A DNA stretch of 64,000 bases, from positions 27,399,001-27,463,000 of the forward strand of contig JAZBRS010000023.1 of assembly GCA_037176725.1 (NCBI GenBank), given 5' to 3'. The translations under genes were made by a program, and so were the position numbers. The notes beneath the pieces are model-generated. The model made no database searches and was not told the DNA's origin. It saw only the letters and a program-made list of their open reading frames with translations. The stretch comes from Posidonia oceanica (lineage: Eukaryota; Streptophyta; Magnoliopsida; Alismatales; Posidoniaceae). Positions 20,674-32,437 of the stretch are shown piece after piece (position 1 is the first letter of the stretch; each line of letters opens with the position of its first letter).

Positions 20674-23600
20674 TGTAGTAATCCCGGTGTTCAGATCGTC
20701 TATGCACATTGCCAAAGCTCGTGTGCACCGATCAGAATCAGGCTCACTATTAGCGGCTATGTCCGAGAAGGAAGGCTTAACTCGAAAACATTTAAAAAAA
20801 GGGAAAAGGGGAAGAAAAGAAGAAGATAAGACAAAATCGGAGTCGCCACCAAGTCTATTAGATCGGGAGACAAGGAAAACCGGGGAAATGCGTGAACAAT
20901 CACGCAAAACCAAGCAAAAGATGCAGTGCAAGGCAATGCAGAAGAAATGAGATGCAAATGAATGTAAATGATGTGACTCGTGCCTAAGATAAGGGCAGTA
21001 TGGTCATTACGGGCCAAGAGAGAGGGCAAGGACTCCTGTTACGCGCGGGGAAGGTGTTAGGCACCCCCGACACGCCCGAGAATCGGTCTTTCTAGGCTTA
21101 CGCTCGCATACGCAGGGAAATGCAGATTTTGAATGCCTAAGTGCCAATGAATGCCTACCTAAATGCTCAAAGGTGTGCTCTAAGTGAGGGAATGCAATGC
21201 AAGAAAATAAACGTGCAATCTAAGCGCTCAGCAACGCCGTCTGTGTTCCGAAAACGGTGCAAGAAACAAAGGCGGCATGCAAAACGGCGCGAGAAAACAA
21301 AGCTGCACGCAAAACGGTGCGAGAAAAAAGAGCGGCACGCAAAACGATACAGGAAAACAAAACAGCAGGCAAAATGGTGCAAGAAAACAAGGCGGCACGC
21401 AAAACGATGCAAGAAAACAAAGCGGCACGCAAAACGGTGCGAGAAAACAAAACGTACGCAAAACGGTGCGAGAAAATAGAGCAGCACGCGAAACGATGCA
21501 GGAAAACAAAATGGCACGCAAAACAGTGCAAGAAAACAAGGCGGCACGCAAAACGGTGCAAGAAAACAAAGTGGCACGCAAAACGGTGCGAGAAAACAAA
21601 GCGGTATGCAAAACGGTGCAGGAAAACAAAACGGCACGCAAAACGGTGCAAGAAAACAAGGTGGCACGCAAAACGGTGAAAGAAAACAAGGCTACATGCA
21701 AAACGGTGCAAGAAAACGAGGCAGCACGCAAAACAGTGCGAGAAAACAAGGCTGCACGCAAAACGGTGCGAGAAAACAAGGCTGCACGCAAAACGGTGCG
21801 AGAAACAAAGCTGACACGCAAAACGGTGCGAGAAACAAAACTGACACGCAAAACGGTGCAAGAAACAAAACTGACACGCAAAACGGTGCGAGAAAACAAG
21901 GCGGCACGCAAAACGGTGGAAGAAAACAAAGCGGCACGCAAAACGGTGCGAGAAACAAACCTAGCACGCAAAACGGTGTGAGAAAACAAGGCAACACGCA
22001 AAACGGTGCAAGAAAACAAAGCAGCACGCAAAACAGTGTAAGAAAACAAGAGCGCACGCAAAACGGTGCGAGAAACAGGGCGAAAAAGAGTGCGCAAAAG
22101 CCATGCAATGCGGATGATATGCAAAAGATGCTGCCGAGGTTCAAGAGGACTTACCTTGGAAACCTGAAGCCTGATCTGAAATCTGATTGGTCCATGCCGA
22201 AGAGCGCTCCGCCGGAGTCGTCCTGGCAGCTTACTTGACAAGATCCAACGGCCGGATCTGAAGATATCCAGACTTCAAGGCAGGAGGCCAGAACAGGGGA
22301 GAAGATAAGATCTAAGTGTAAAAGGGACCTAAGGGGTGTGCAAAACAGGTCCTCCCATATTCAGGGGAGCTAGACGTACTTAAGTGTGTGCAAGGGATGC
22401 CGGATGCAAGGATGCAATGCGTGCAGAATGCAAGAAGAGACTTAGGGATGACTTTTCAGAAAAAGGGGACTTATATGTAATTTTGAAAAAAGATGGGGGT
22501 TTGAATGCAATTTTACAGAGTGCAGGGTTTAAAATGCAAATTTTCAGGGTGGCCATGCATCAGGACAGGCTTTGAAATTGGATGGTAAGTCGACATGCAA
22601 TTTTGAAATCAAATAGGGTTTAAAATGCAAATTTTCCAGCAAAACAGGAGTCTGAGTGGTCTGGAATGCAAACAGGGGTCTATATGTAATTTTTCAAACA
22701 TGCAAGGGGCAAAAATGCAATTTTATAAGCAAACTATGCATTTAAACACATACTGTGAGCATTCAGAGGATCTATATGCAATTTTCAAATCATGTAGGGT
22801 AAGAAGTGCAATTTTATAAGCAAAATATGCATTTAAATGCATGCTGTGCATCATAAGAAACCTATGTGCAAAAATCAGATACTGTGAGGGAAGACAATGC
22901 AATGTAGTAAGGAAAAAAAGGTAAATAAAACCTAAGTTAACAGATCAGAGGATTAAGTTGCAAATCAGAAAACTAATAAGGACCAGAAATGCAATACATC
23001 AAGGTAAAATATGTGCATTTAAATCAGATTAACTACTGAAGGACTAACATGTAATTAGCTGATTTTTGGATTTTTTCCATGCAATTTTATAAGATTAACA
23101 TACGAAATTAAATGGATTTTTAACAGAGGCAGGACCAGAATGCAATAAACTAAAAACTGAAACCGAAAATGCAATTTAATAACCAAATATCTTAGTAAAT
23201 GGAAAATAAAAGCACAATAATCGGCCGGCGGCCATGGACACTGTAGCAAATGCTACCAGTGCCCCAGAACGCCGGAAAAGAGGGGCTGACGCGGCGCAGA
23301 GGGGCGGGCGAGCTTCACCGGAGGTAGGCGGAGACCTGGGTGGCGTTGGCGGCTCGTGACACTGTCAGTAGATGGCCGGAGAAGACGACAGAGCCTGCAG
23401 AACTGCTCGGCAGGCAGACCGGACGAAAACGGCGACGAGGGATCGATCTGAAGGCATCGGCGTGTTCCTGGAGTCCGTGCGGTCCTCAGGCGACGCTCGG
23501 AAGTGAGTTCTGCTGGCTGGTGCGACGGGATAGAGGCGGAGCTCGCCGAAGAAGAAAGGAGACGGCGGCGTTGACTATCCGCGACAGGGACCAGAAACCT

Positions 23601-26379
23601 AATCTAAGGGGCTAGGAAGCATGCAAGAGAGAAAACTAAGCTAAGGGAAGAGAGGGGTACCTGTTCTAGTGTCCGGATCGTTCCCCCGACGTCGGCTGTC
23701 TCAGCAGAGGACAGCGAGGTTGGACTGGCAGCTGTGGGCGTCTCCGGTGGCTTGCGAAGGCTTGGATCCACTCCACGCGTCGCTCCAGAGCTCGCTAGAT
23801 GATCGGATGTAGGTTCTGCAGACCGGCGCGAGAAATGGGTGTTTTGGGTTCATAGAGGCTGCCGGAGGTGGGGGGAGGTGTATGTTGCTCCCTGGCTCAA
23901 TTGGAAGGTGGCGGTGTACTCCTGGATGAAGGGTGAAGGGTTCTGGATGTTAGGAATGGGCAGTGGAGGCTTGGAGAAGGAGATTGCAGCTGGGTGGATT
24001 TCTGGACTGAAGATGGGTTAAGTGTTTGCTGTGGATGATATGGTCTGTGGTGGTGATGAAGGCTGAAGGCTTGATGTTTTGAGAAGGTGGTGTTATGGTG
24101 GTTTGCTGGGAGAAGTTTGGGGGGATTTGGTGGTCAGTAGAGTTGGCAATTCCAGGGGAAGTGGTGATGGGTTCTGTTTCAGAAATGGAGGAGTTGAAGG
24201 GTGGTTTCAGGGTGGTTCTTGATGCTGAATGGGGGGCTCTGGCGGTGGTTGTTTGGGTGAGATTGTGGACGGAAATGGAGGTGATTTCGGAAGGTGTTTG
24301 CGGTCTGGTTTGAGCCGGACGAAGGGGAAAGAAATTCTGGTTTTTTCCGGAGGAACTGGGGAGAATTCTCTCTACTCTCTCAGGGTGGGGCCGTGCAAGG
24401 AAGAAGGTGATGCTTTGGGTGAATCAAGGGTGTTTTTTTGATCTCTGGTTGCTGGCTTTTGATCCTCTCCCACTGCCGGATCTCTGGTTGCCATTAATGG
24501 CTCGGAGAGGGCGTGGCAGAAGGCTTGGTAGGTGCACGGGCAGAGAGCGGCGCACGCCGGTCCGGCCTGAGCAGGAGGCGTGCAAGGCGCAAGGACGGTC
24601 AGGTCTGGCGATGCGCTGTCGGCAGCAGGAGCTGGTTGCAGAAGAAAAGCAAAAATCAGAGAAGGTGGGAGAAGAAGAAGAAGGGAAGAGGGGTGGAAGC
24701 GGCCGTGGGCCGGGCCTGCGCGCGCGGAAAGAAAAAAAAGAAAAAAAAGAAAGGGAGGAGGAGAGGGGAGGTAGGCCGGACTGGGCTCAAGAAAGGAGGA
24801 AGAAAAGATAGAAAGAAAAAATAGAAAGGAAGGAAGAAAGGAAGAAGAGAAAGGGGAGAAATAAATTTTAAAAAATAAGATAAAATACAATAAAAATAGG
24901 AAAGGTTTCTTAGAGTGATTGTGTTTTAAGTTGGGACCTTGATTAAGTTTTTAATAATTGTTTTTGATTAATTAATTGGGTTCAAAGAGGTTTGGTTTTG
25001 ATTAGAGTTTTTAGAGTTTTGTTTATTTTGATTTATTTTTTATTTTGATTAAATATTTGTTAAGTATTTTAAGTTGTTTTCTAATTATGTTTTTCTTGTT
25101 AAGTACCTGGGATGTTAATTAGGATTTTTTAAAAGTTTGTTTCAAACTAATTAGAGCTGGTTTTGTATTTTGGATTTTGGTCCTCTTTTCTTGCTTAAGT
25201 CTTTTTGGTTTGCTTTTGATTTTTGTTTGTTGGGTTCTTTTAATTAATTTCTTTTTTTTTGTTAGGTCTTCTTGTTAAATTTTCAGTTGGGTGTTTTTGG
25301 ATCATTTTTCCTCTTTTTTTTTTTAATTTGATTTTTGTGTTCTTCCTCTTATATTTGTTAGGTTTCTTCTTTTTTCTTGATTAGTTGTCTTGGCATTTTT
25401 TAATTGTTTTCTTTTCTTTTTACGAATTGTTTTCGATTGTTTTTTAGTAAGGTTCTCACTTTGACTTGTTTTAGTTGCTTTTTGGTTCTTTCCTTGATTT
25501 TACAGCATTTTCTTTTGGTTGGTTCCGCATTTTTTAGTTGCATTCTTGGTTTCCCCTTTTTTAGTTGGATTTAGTTAGGCTTTTGTTTTTAATTGTTTGG
25601 TTAGTTTTTTAATTATTTATTTTTAGGATTTTGACTTGTTTCTCTTTTGTTTTAGAGTTTTAAGGGTTTTCAAGGGTTTTTAGAGGTTTAGTAAGAGAAG
25701 AGAAGAGGAAATTAGAAAGGAGGAAGAAAAAAGAGAAATGGAGGAATAAAGAGGAAAGAGAGGGTTTGAAAGAAAGTAATTTTTTGAAAATTAAAGAAAA
25801 TGGTAAAAATAAGATAAAAATAAGAATAAGATTGAGAACATATGAGAGCACAAGGGGGGCCCACAGCCAGGCAAAAAAGAGGGAGAAAAGGAGATGAAAA
25901 GAGGGAGGATAATCAGGAGAGAGAGAGGAGAGAGAAAAGAATAATCCAAGAGAGAGAAAAGGATAATTTGGGCAAAAGGAGGTCTTAGAAGTTTCGAAAA
26001 GGGGTGAAATTTGGTGGGTGTGGGGTCTAGGGTCTCTTGTCTTGATCCCAACGTTTTGGTTTGGTTTTGAGAAAGTTTTGGAAGGGTTTTGAGGTGTAGA
26101 AAAAGGGTAGTTTTGCCTAAGTTTTCTAGGGTTTTTGGGAGTGGTTTTGGTTTGAAATCCTAAGGGCTTTTTGGTGGGTTTGCTAAGTCAGGAGGGGTGA
26201 GTTTTCCTATGGATTTTGGCTAGTTTTCGGGTTCGGGAAAGTGGGGTAATCTTAGGTTGAGTTTGGGCTTGTTTTGAGGGGAAAGAGGAAGAGAATGGTG
26301 TGAGTTTGGACCTAGGTTTGGGTTCAGAAGCCACCAGAAGATTCCAATCGATCCGGCCTGTCAAAATGGGGTGTCAACA
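20674..26379 (-). repeat. 5' LTR of element A
   Basis: 5706 bp. Plus-strand start tgtagtaatccc, end gtgtcaaca; in sense TGTTGACACCCC...TACTACA. It matches 1-5684 throughout with scattered transitions and a few repeat-unit indels. It carries the conserved block with sense GGTGCCTAACACCTTCCC (21026-21092), a GGAGTCGCCAC echo of the primer site (about 20838-20848), the 30-bp minisatellite, the splice-donor-like ACTTAC (22149-22154), the AT-rich repeat block, and the GC-rich and T-rich parts. It should drive transcription of the element. Confidence 0.93.
21250..22080 (-). repeat. 30-bp minisatellite in the 5' LTR of A
   Basis: About 28 copies of the same unit as at 518-1290, with different unit variants and at least one 29-bp unit (near 21450). 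The array differs from its LTR partner in order and number of variants, so it has changed after insertion or by conversion. Confidence 0.92.
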
Positions 26380-26499
26380 GATATATGTAGAGAGTGCGGG
26401 AATGTGGAGGACAAGATTGGAATGCAGAAGGATATACAAGGAAAAAGGAGCATGCAAAGGACAGGATGGGAAAGAACGCTTTGCGAGGCAGGGGCCGGT

Positions 26500-27474
26500 C
26501 TACTGATAGTACTTCTTGAGGTAGCATGCATTAACCGGCTCTGACTGCCCAGTCTGATCCATGTCCTCAAGAATTACTGCGCCGCCTGAGAATGCTTGCT
26601 TGACTACAATGGGGCCACGCCAGTTGGGTCGGAATTTGCCTCGACCATCTAGCAGGTGGATGGCTTGCAAGATAAGGTCGCCTGGCTGAAAGCTCCTGGG
26701 CCGCACTTTCTTCAAGTATGCTCTTGCCATCCACTTCTGGTAGCAGCGAGCATTGTGCATTGCTTGCAATCTGCGCTCATCAATCAGGTTGAGCTGGGCG
26801 CAGCGGTCCTCGACCCATTCTGCTTCTTCCAGCTCTGCTCCTCGCAGGATTCGCAGTGAAGGGATCTCCACTTCAACAGGCAGCACTGCTTCCATGCCAT
26901 ATGCCAGCAAGTATGGGATGGCTCCTGTCGAGGTCCGCACTAATGTCCTGTACGCCTAGAGTGCGTACGGGAGCTTATCATGCTAGTCTTTGTGGGTCTC
27001 TGCCATCTTCTTCATTATCTTCACAATGTTTTTATTGGCAGACTCCACTACTCCATTCATCTGCAGCCGGTATGGCGAGGATCTATGATGCTTGATCTGG
27101 TGCTTCTGCAAGTATTCCTCGATCCTCTTTGCAATAAAGTTTGAGCCATTGTCAGAGATGATTGCATGCGGGACCCCATATCGGGTGACAATGTTATTTC
27201 TGATAAACCTCTCTGTCACTGCGGCTGTGACTGCCTTATAGGAGGCTGCTTCCACCCACTTAGTGAAATAGTCTATCGCTACCAAGATGAAGCGATGACC
27301 ATTCGATGCGGTAGGGTGTATGGCGCCAATGACATCAATCCTCCAGGTGGAGAAAAGCCATGGCGAGGACATGCTATGCAATTCCTGCGGGGGTACGTGC
27401 ATAAGGTTACCATGGATTTGGCAGTTGTGGCATCTTCGCACAAACTAGCAGCAGTTTGCCTCCATGGTTGACCA
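26500..27474 (-). pseudogene. Element B integrase
   Basis: Two frames, 27441-26983 and 26940-26500. The first has the C-terminal half of the zinc finger (CHNCQIHG), D in RIDVIG, D in ISDNGSNF and E in GVVESANK, so the catalytic triad is intact. A TAG lies near 26956. The second gives the complete C-terminal domain (PNWRGPIVVKQAF...) ending naturally in YLKKYYQ at 26500. Upstream, a TAG at about 27447 interrupts the zinc finger. It is closely related to A's integrase. Confidence 0.9.
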
Positions 27475-27624
27475 GAAGTAACCTTGTAACATGATTTTCT
27501 TGGCCAGCAGCACTCCATTCATATGTGGACCACAAGTCCCTGCATGAACTTGGAGCATAAGCGTGTCGGCCTCTGGCTTGCTCAGGCAGCGCAGGAGCAT
27601 CTGACTGTATGATCTTCTGTATAG

Positions 27625-28340
27625 CTACCCTGCCCCTAACACATACTTTGACGCCAGACGCACCAAAGTTCTTCTATCTGCTGCCGAGGTGCCAGGTGAG
27701 TGGTTGTCAGACTCGAGGAAGGCTTTGATATCGCAATACCAAGGCTGCTCTTCCACCAGATCTACCTCCTCTATGCTCATGCAGTGCGCAGGCTGTTCCA
27801 TGCATGTAACTGATACATCCATTGTTCGGTCCTCAGGTATAGTGAGCCAGGACGCCAAGGTTGCTAGCGCATCTGCATATGCGTTCCTTGCCATGTTCAC
27901 ATATGAGAAGCGGATGCTTGCAAATTGTTCTATCAGCTTCAGCAGGTGTTCGTGATATGGCACTAACTTTGGATACTTTGTTCTCCAATGGCCATTCACT
28001 TGCGAAATCACCAGCATGGCATCGCCATGCACATGCAGCTACTGCGCCTCATGCTCGAGCACAACCTTCAATCCCAGAATGCATGCTTCATATTCTGCTT
28101 CATTATTAGTGCATTTGAAGGTCAGCTTCCTTGCAAAGGGGATCATCTGCCCCTACGGTGTGGTCAGCACCGTGCCTATGCCTCGACCCTACTTGTTGAC
28201 AGCGCCATCAAAGTACAACTGCCAGTGCTCTAAGTCTTCAAGGTCCTCCTCAGAGTCTTCCATTGCGAAGAGGATGTCCTCATTCGGGAACTGCGTCTGG
28301 AGAGGTTGGTATTCAGGCAAAGGGAAGTCTGCAAGGTGAT
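27625..28340 (-). pseudogene. Element B archaeal-type RNase H
   Basis: Frame 28032-27625 has HGDAMLVISQVNG (third catalytic Asp) and NAYADALATLASW (fourth). The N-terminal part, with the first Asp and the Glu, lies upstream at 28040-28340 with in-frame stops. It corresponds to residues 10-240 of A's last pol frame. Decayed. Confidence 0.82.
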
Positions 28341-28365
28341 CCGCCATGGCTTGGCCCTTCATGGC

Positions 28366-29710
28366 TCACTGTGTGACAAAGGTGATGTCGTACTGAGACA
28401 ACAACACCTGCCACTTAACGCATCTGCCTATCATTGCTGGCTTCTGGAAGAGGAACTTGATGGGATCATGTCGGCATAGGAGCCGGACTGGATATACCAT
28501 CATGTAGTGCCTCAGCTTCTGTGCAGCCCAAAAGAGGGATAAGTAGGTCTTCTCCATTGTGCTATACCTGGCTTTGCAATCATTAAATTTCTTGCTCAAG
28601 TAATAAATTGCATGCTTGTTTCTACCAGATTCATCATGCTGGCCCAAGACGGCGCCCATGGAATGCTACGTGGTAGAGAGGTAGAGAAGCAAAGGTCTCC
28701 CTAGCGTGGGTGGGACCAAAACAGGAGGCTTGGTCAGAAGCTGCTTGATTTTGTCAAAGGCAGCTTGGCACTCCTTGCTCCAGTCAATCTGTGCATTCTT
28801 CTTCAGGAGCTTGAAGATCGGTTCGCATATAGGCATGAGCTGCGCGATGAACCGACTGATATACTGCAGGCGTCCGAGCAGGCCTCGGACTCCTTTCTCT
28901 GTCCTAGGGGTGGCATGTCCACGATGGCTTTTGCTTTCATCAGGTCCACTTCAATCCCTCTCTGGCTAACAAGTAGCCCAGGAGCTTGCCAGAAGATACC
29001 CCGAATACGCATTTACTGAGGTTAAGGCGCAGCTTATACTTTCTTAAGCGGTCAAAGAGCTTCCTTAAGCAGGCAAGGTGATCACCAGGCTCTTTGGTCT
29101 TGGCAATCATATCATCCACGTATACCTCAACTTCTTGATGCATGAGGTCATGGAAAAGTGCAGTCATGGTCTCTGATAGGTTGTGCCAGCATTTTTCAGC
29201 CCCAACGGCATGACTTGGTAGCAGAAGACACCCCAAGGGGTGATGAATGATGTTTTCTCCATATCCTCCTCTGCCATTCTGATCTGGTTATAGCCAGAGA
29301 AACCATCCATGAAGGAGAGCATTTTGTGCCTTGCAGTGTTATCGACTAGGATGTCAATGTGCGGCAGTGGAAAATCATCCTTGGGACTCGCCTTGTTCAG
29401 GTCCCGATAGTCGATGCACATGCGGACTCGTCCATCTTTTTTAGGCACAGGTACGACATTTGCAAGCCACTCAGGGTAAAGGACGACCTTGAGGAAGTTA
29501 ACATTGTGCTGCTTCATGATCTCTTCTTTGATCATAAGTAGCCACTGCGGTCGCCATCGCCTTAGCTTCTGCTTTACTGGCCTTGCATTTGGGTCCAAAG
29601 GTAGGTTGTACACAACTATCTCAATGTCGAGGCCAACCATATCCTCGTAGCTCCAGGCGAAGACATCCGCATACTCCTTTAAGAATGCGATGAATTCTGC
29701 TCTAGCTTAG
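28366..29710 (-). pseudogene. Element B reverse transcriptase and first RNase H
   Basis: Frame 29640-29164 (158 codons) covers KPVKQKLRRW-like RPVKQKLRRW, DYRDLN, the FMDGFSGYNQI catalytic region and FITPWGVFCYQVMP. A frameshift near 29170 moves the reading to 29236-28940, which has YVDDMIAKTKEP. Further shifts and stops near 28900-28980 and 28670 lead to the RNase H end (28659-28366, MGAVLGQHDESGR). It lacks the 37-bp duplication found in A. Non-functional. Confidence 0.9.
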
Positions 29711-31500
29711 GCCGACAGAAGGGCGCTATTGCGGACCTCTCTGACTTCTTCTGCTGTGCTAATGCGGACAACCTCTGTCTCTTCTTCGACATGGAGGTTG
29801 AGGCCTTTTGGATCGTCGTCATGGGGCCGGAACTTAGGCGATGGTTCATCATTCTCATCTTCACCTGCATTATCCTCCTCTCCATATGTAATAAGCTCCA
29901 AGAGGATTTCCTTCTCAAAGGTGGGGTCTGAGATATCGAAGGAGTGCAAGTGTTCCGCTGCTTGGCCCTGGTGACGCTTCAGAATGGTCACGCTTACCCG
30001 AGTGTTTTTATATCCTCGACGCGCGACCTCTGTCCTGACAAGCTCCTCAGCTGGCTCTACCTGCTCTAACTCTGCTGCTGGCTGTACTAAAGCTAACTGT
30101 GCTGCTGCTGACTCTGCTGATTCTGCTGCTGGCTGTGCTGAAGCTAACCGTGCTGCTGTTTGCTATGCTGAAGCTGGTTGTGCTGCTATTTGCTGAGTGG
30201 GGGCTGCATGTGCTACTGCTCGCTGCTGTACTGTTGGTGGCTGCTACGCTACTGCTTGTGCATGTTGTGCCGCTGTTGATGCATGTTGTACTGCTGCTGG
30301 TGCATGTTGTACTACTACTGGTGCATGTTGCTCTACTACTGCGGGTGCATGTTGCTCTGCTGCTGGTGCATATTGTACTGCTACTACTTGCTGTGCTACT
30401 GGTGCTGCTTGTGGTGCTGATGCTGCTGGTATCCGCTATGCTGTTGCTTCCTCTACGTGCCCTGGGGTGCTTGCCAAGGATACTTCAGGGTGGCAGCTGA
30501 TCAAGGTACTGCCGCCTGCTGCATTGTCTAAGTGTGGCAGGCGCTGCACGAACCATCGAGACCCACTCCCTAGCTGCAGGGTGATCAGCTCATCTGGTCT
30601 AGCAGGTGCCTCGAGCGCTAGATCTTCCTTTAGGACCATGATAGAGGGATCTATGGCCACGGCCTTCCCCTTCTTCTGTGCAGTCTCATGCTCTGCCATG
30701 TCCTGCGCCAGCGACGCAAGCTGCTCTTGGAATAACTACTCCAAGTCTCCCATTGAGAAATCAATCTGAGCATCTGTAGCCGCTCCTACCTCCTCATCCG
30801 AGGGTGAGTCGACGTAATAAGCGACTGCCGGGCTTGCGGCTGGCCCTGGCTTGACTACTGGGCTTTCTGCTGCTTGGGGTATCTGCTTTGCTGCTGCTGG
30901 GTAGGCTACCAGGATTACTGCTACTGCTGGCGAGGAGGCACAACTGCTCTTCTGAGGGGCCAATGGCTGGGCTGCCATGCTTGGGGATGAAGCGCCGGTG
31001 CCCGTGGGTGACAGTGGTGGTCTCCCGGTAGTAGCGGCGAGAATCTTCTGCATAGCAAGATCTGTTGAAGCTGACAGCGGTGTGCCTGACAGAGCCGCCT
31101 GGCTTGCTTGTGGCGCTGTCAATAATGCGGACTGAGTCACGCTGTCGCCTGATCCGACTGACTGTGCCGCCGGAGAAGGTGATTTCCATGCTGGTGCGGC
31201 TGCGGCCACAGGCTGACTGCTGGATAATGCCGGCAGGTGTACTTCTGATTCTGGCACTACGGCTGCAACTGTTAGTGACTTTGGTGATGCTGCAAGAAGA
31301 GGGGAAACTGTCAGCCCCGCCCCAGGGTTTGCCAATTCTGCAGCTTCATTAGTGAGTGCCAAGCAAACTGACCGGGACGCAGTCACGCTAAGCTGATCCT
31401 TGCTGCTGGTTGGGGCTGCCTCAACTATACCAGACTCCTCCTCATCTGAGTAGTAGTCCTCGATGCAGACCCATTCTTCCTCCGGCAGTTGAGAGCTTGG
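29707..31500 (-). pseudogene. Element B linker with triplet-rich section
   Basis: Counterpart of the A linker: an acidic end (GEEDNAGEDENDEPS) close to RT, then 30040-30480 made largely of plus-strand ctg/tgc triplets (gctgctgg, gcatgttgt), which in sense give Gln/Ala/Ser/His-rich codons, then a Ser/Pro/Ala-rich section (31386-30736). Several stops break it. Triplet slippage has expanded this part compared with A. Confidence 0.7.
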
Positions 31501-31509
31501 GCATGGCGC

Positions 31510-32437
31510 CTACTGCGCTGGGGCTTCATTGCTGTTCGAATCTAGGATACCTGCACTGGTGAAGTTAGTGAGGTCCTGCGGGATAGCCATCGTCTGATCC
31601 TTAAGCTGCATACATTTGTCTTTGCTGGACTGTAGATCATATCCAAGGCCTTCAAAATCTCTTCGCTCTGCTGCTCTGATCGGCTCAGCGATTCCCTGGC
31701 CGTACCACGCGAGCGGCGTTCCCTTGACATAGCCCCACCTGTGACAGACGTTTTCGACCATCCGGAAGGGGTTGCTGTGAACGACCAAGGAGTTGACACG
31801 TTCAAGATCAGGTACAAAGCTAACCGGCTCACACCGATTAACTCGATACAAAGCAGCTGAAAGTTCAGGGTCAAAAGGGATAGTATGTGAAGGGATGGGC
31901 GCAACCGCCTCGATCCGCTCCTTCTCGAAGTTTCCGCCATTACAACGATAACATCGTCATCGTGGTGGAACTTGATCATGCAGTGGAGGGTCGAGGGGAT
32001 GACCTGATGCTTGTGGAGCCAAGGGCACCCAAGCAGGAAGTTAAGGTTACGCTCCAAGTCAACAATGTAGAATTCCACATCAAAGGTGACTGTGCCAATG
32101 ATCAGAGGAATAATCAGAATCCCTAGAGCGTCATGGTGAGTATTATCAAAAGCTGTCATTCCCTTATCGTCGGAGTGATATCCTCAGCTTTGAATCTGAG
32201 CCTGGTTGCACTGCGCAATGGACAGACATTAAGGCCTGACCCGTTATCATCCAGCGATAGGGGAATGCGAAAGTTTTTGTATTGCACCATGACAAACAAG
32301 GGTTGGTTATGATTAATCCCCACCGGAGGCAGCTCATCGCTCGTGAAAGAGATGATCTGAGGCTCCGCGATAATGCCAACCATGCTTTCTAGGGCCGCGG
32401 GTTCTATGGCTTGGGACACACGGGCAGCTTGGAACAC
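31510..32437 (-). pseudogene. Element B protease and G-patch-like segment
   Basis: The frame at 32437-32156 carries a protease start with LDDNGSGLNV (D-N-G-S motif as in A). 32159-31542 carries LGCPWLHKHQVIPS and then drops out of frame. 31851-31510 carries the G-patch-like WGYVKGTPLAWYGQGI and GLGYDL. Indels separate the pieces. Order is the same as in A. Confidence 0.82.

Larger units (their letters stand above)
1..26379 (-). mobile_element. Element A: Tat/Ogre-type Ty3/gypsy LTR retrotransposon, nearly full length
   Basis: Two long copies of one sequence (1-5684 and 20674-26379) flank a gag-pol region read on the minus strand, so the 5' LTR is the right-hand one. In the sense strand the LTR runs from TGTTGACACCCC to TTACTACA. 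A tRNA-Arg type primer binding site abuts the right LTR and a purine tract abuts the left one. Order in sense: LTR, leader, gag, protease, G-patch-like segment, acidic linker, RT, RNase H, second RNase H, integrase, extra mobile-domain-like ORF, repeat-rich 3' UTR, LTR. Tandem RNase H domains, very long LTRs and 3' UTR tandem repeats are known for Tat/Ogre elements. It lies inside element B. The left LTR lacks its first 59 bases (plus-strand order) because the window starts there, so the target duplication cannot be checked; the right flank reads gatat (26380-26384). Coding frames are broken by stops and indels. Confidence 0.93.
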
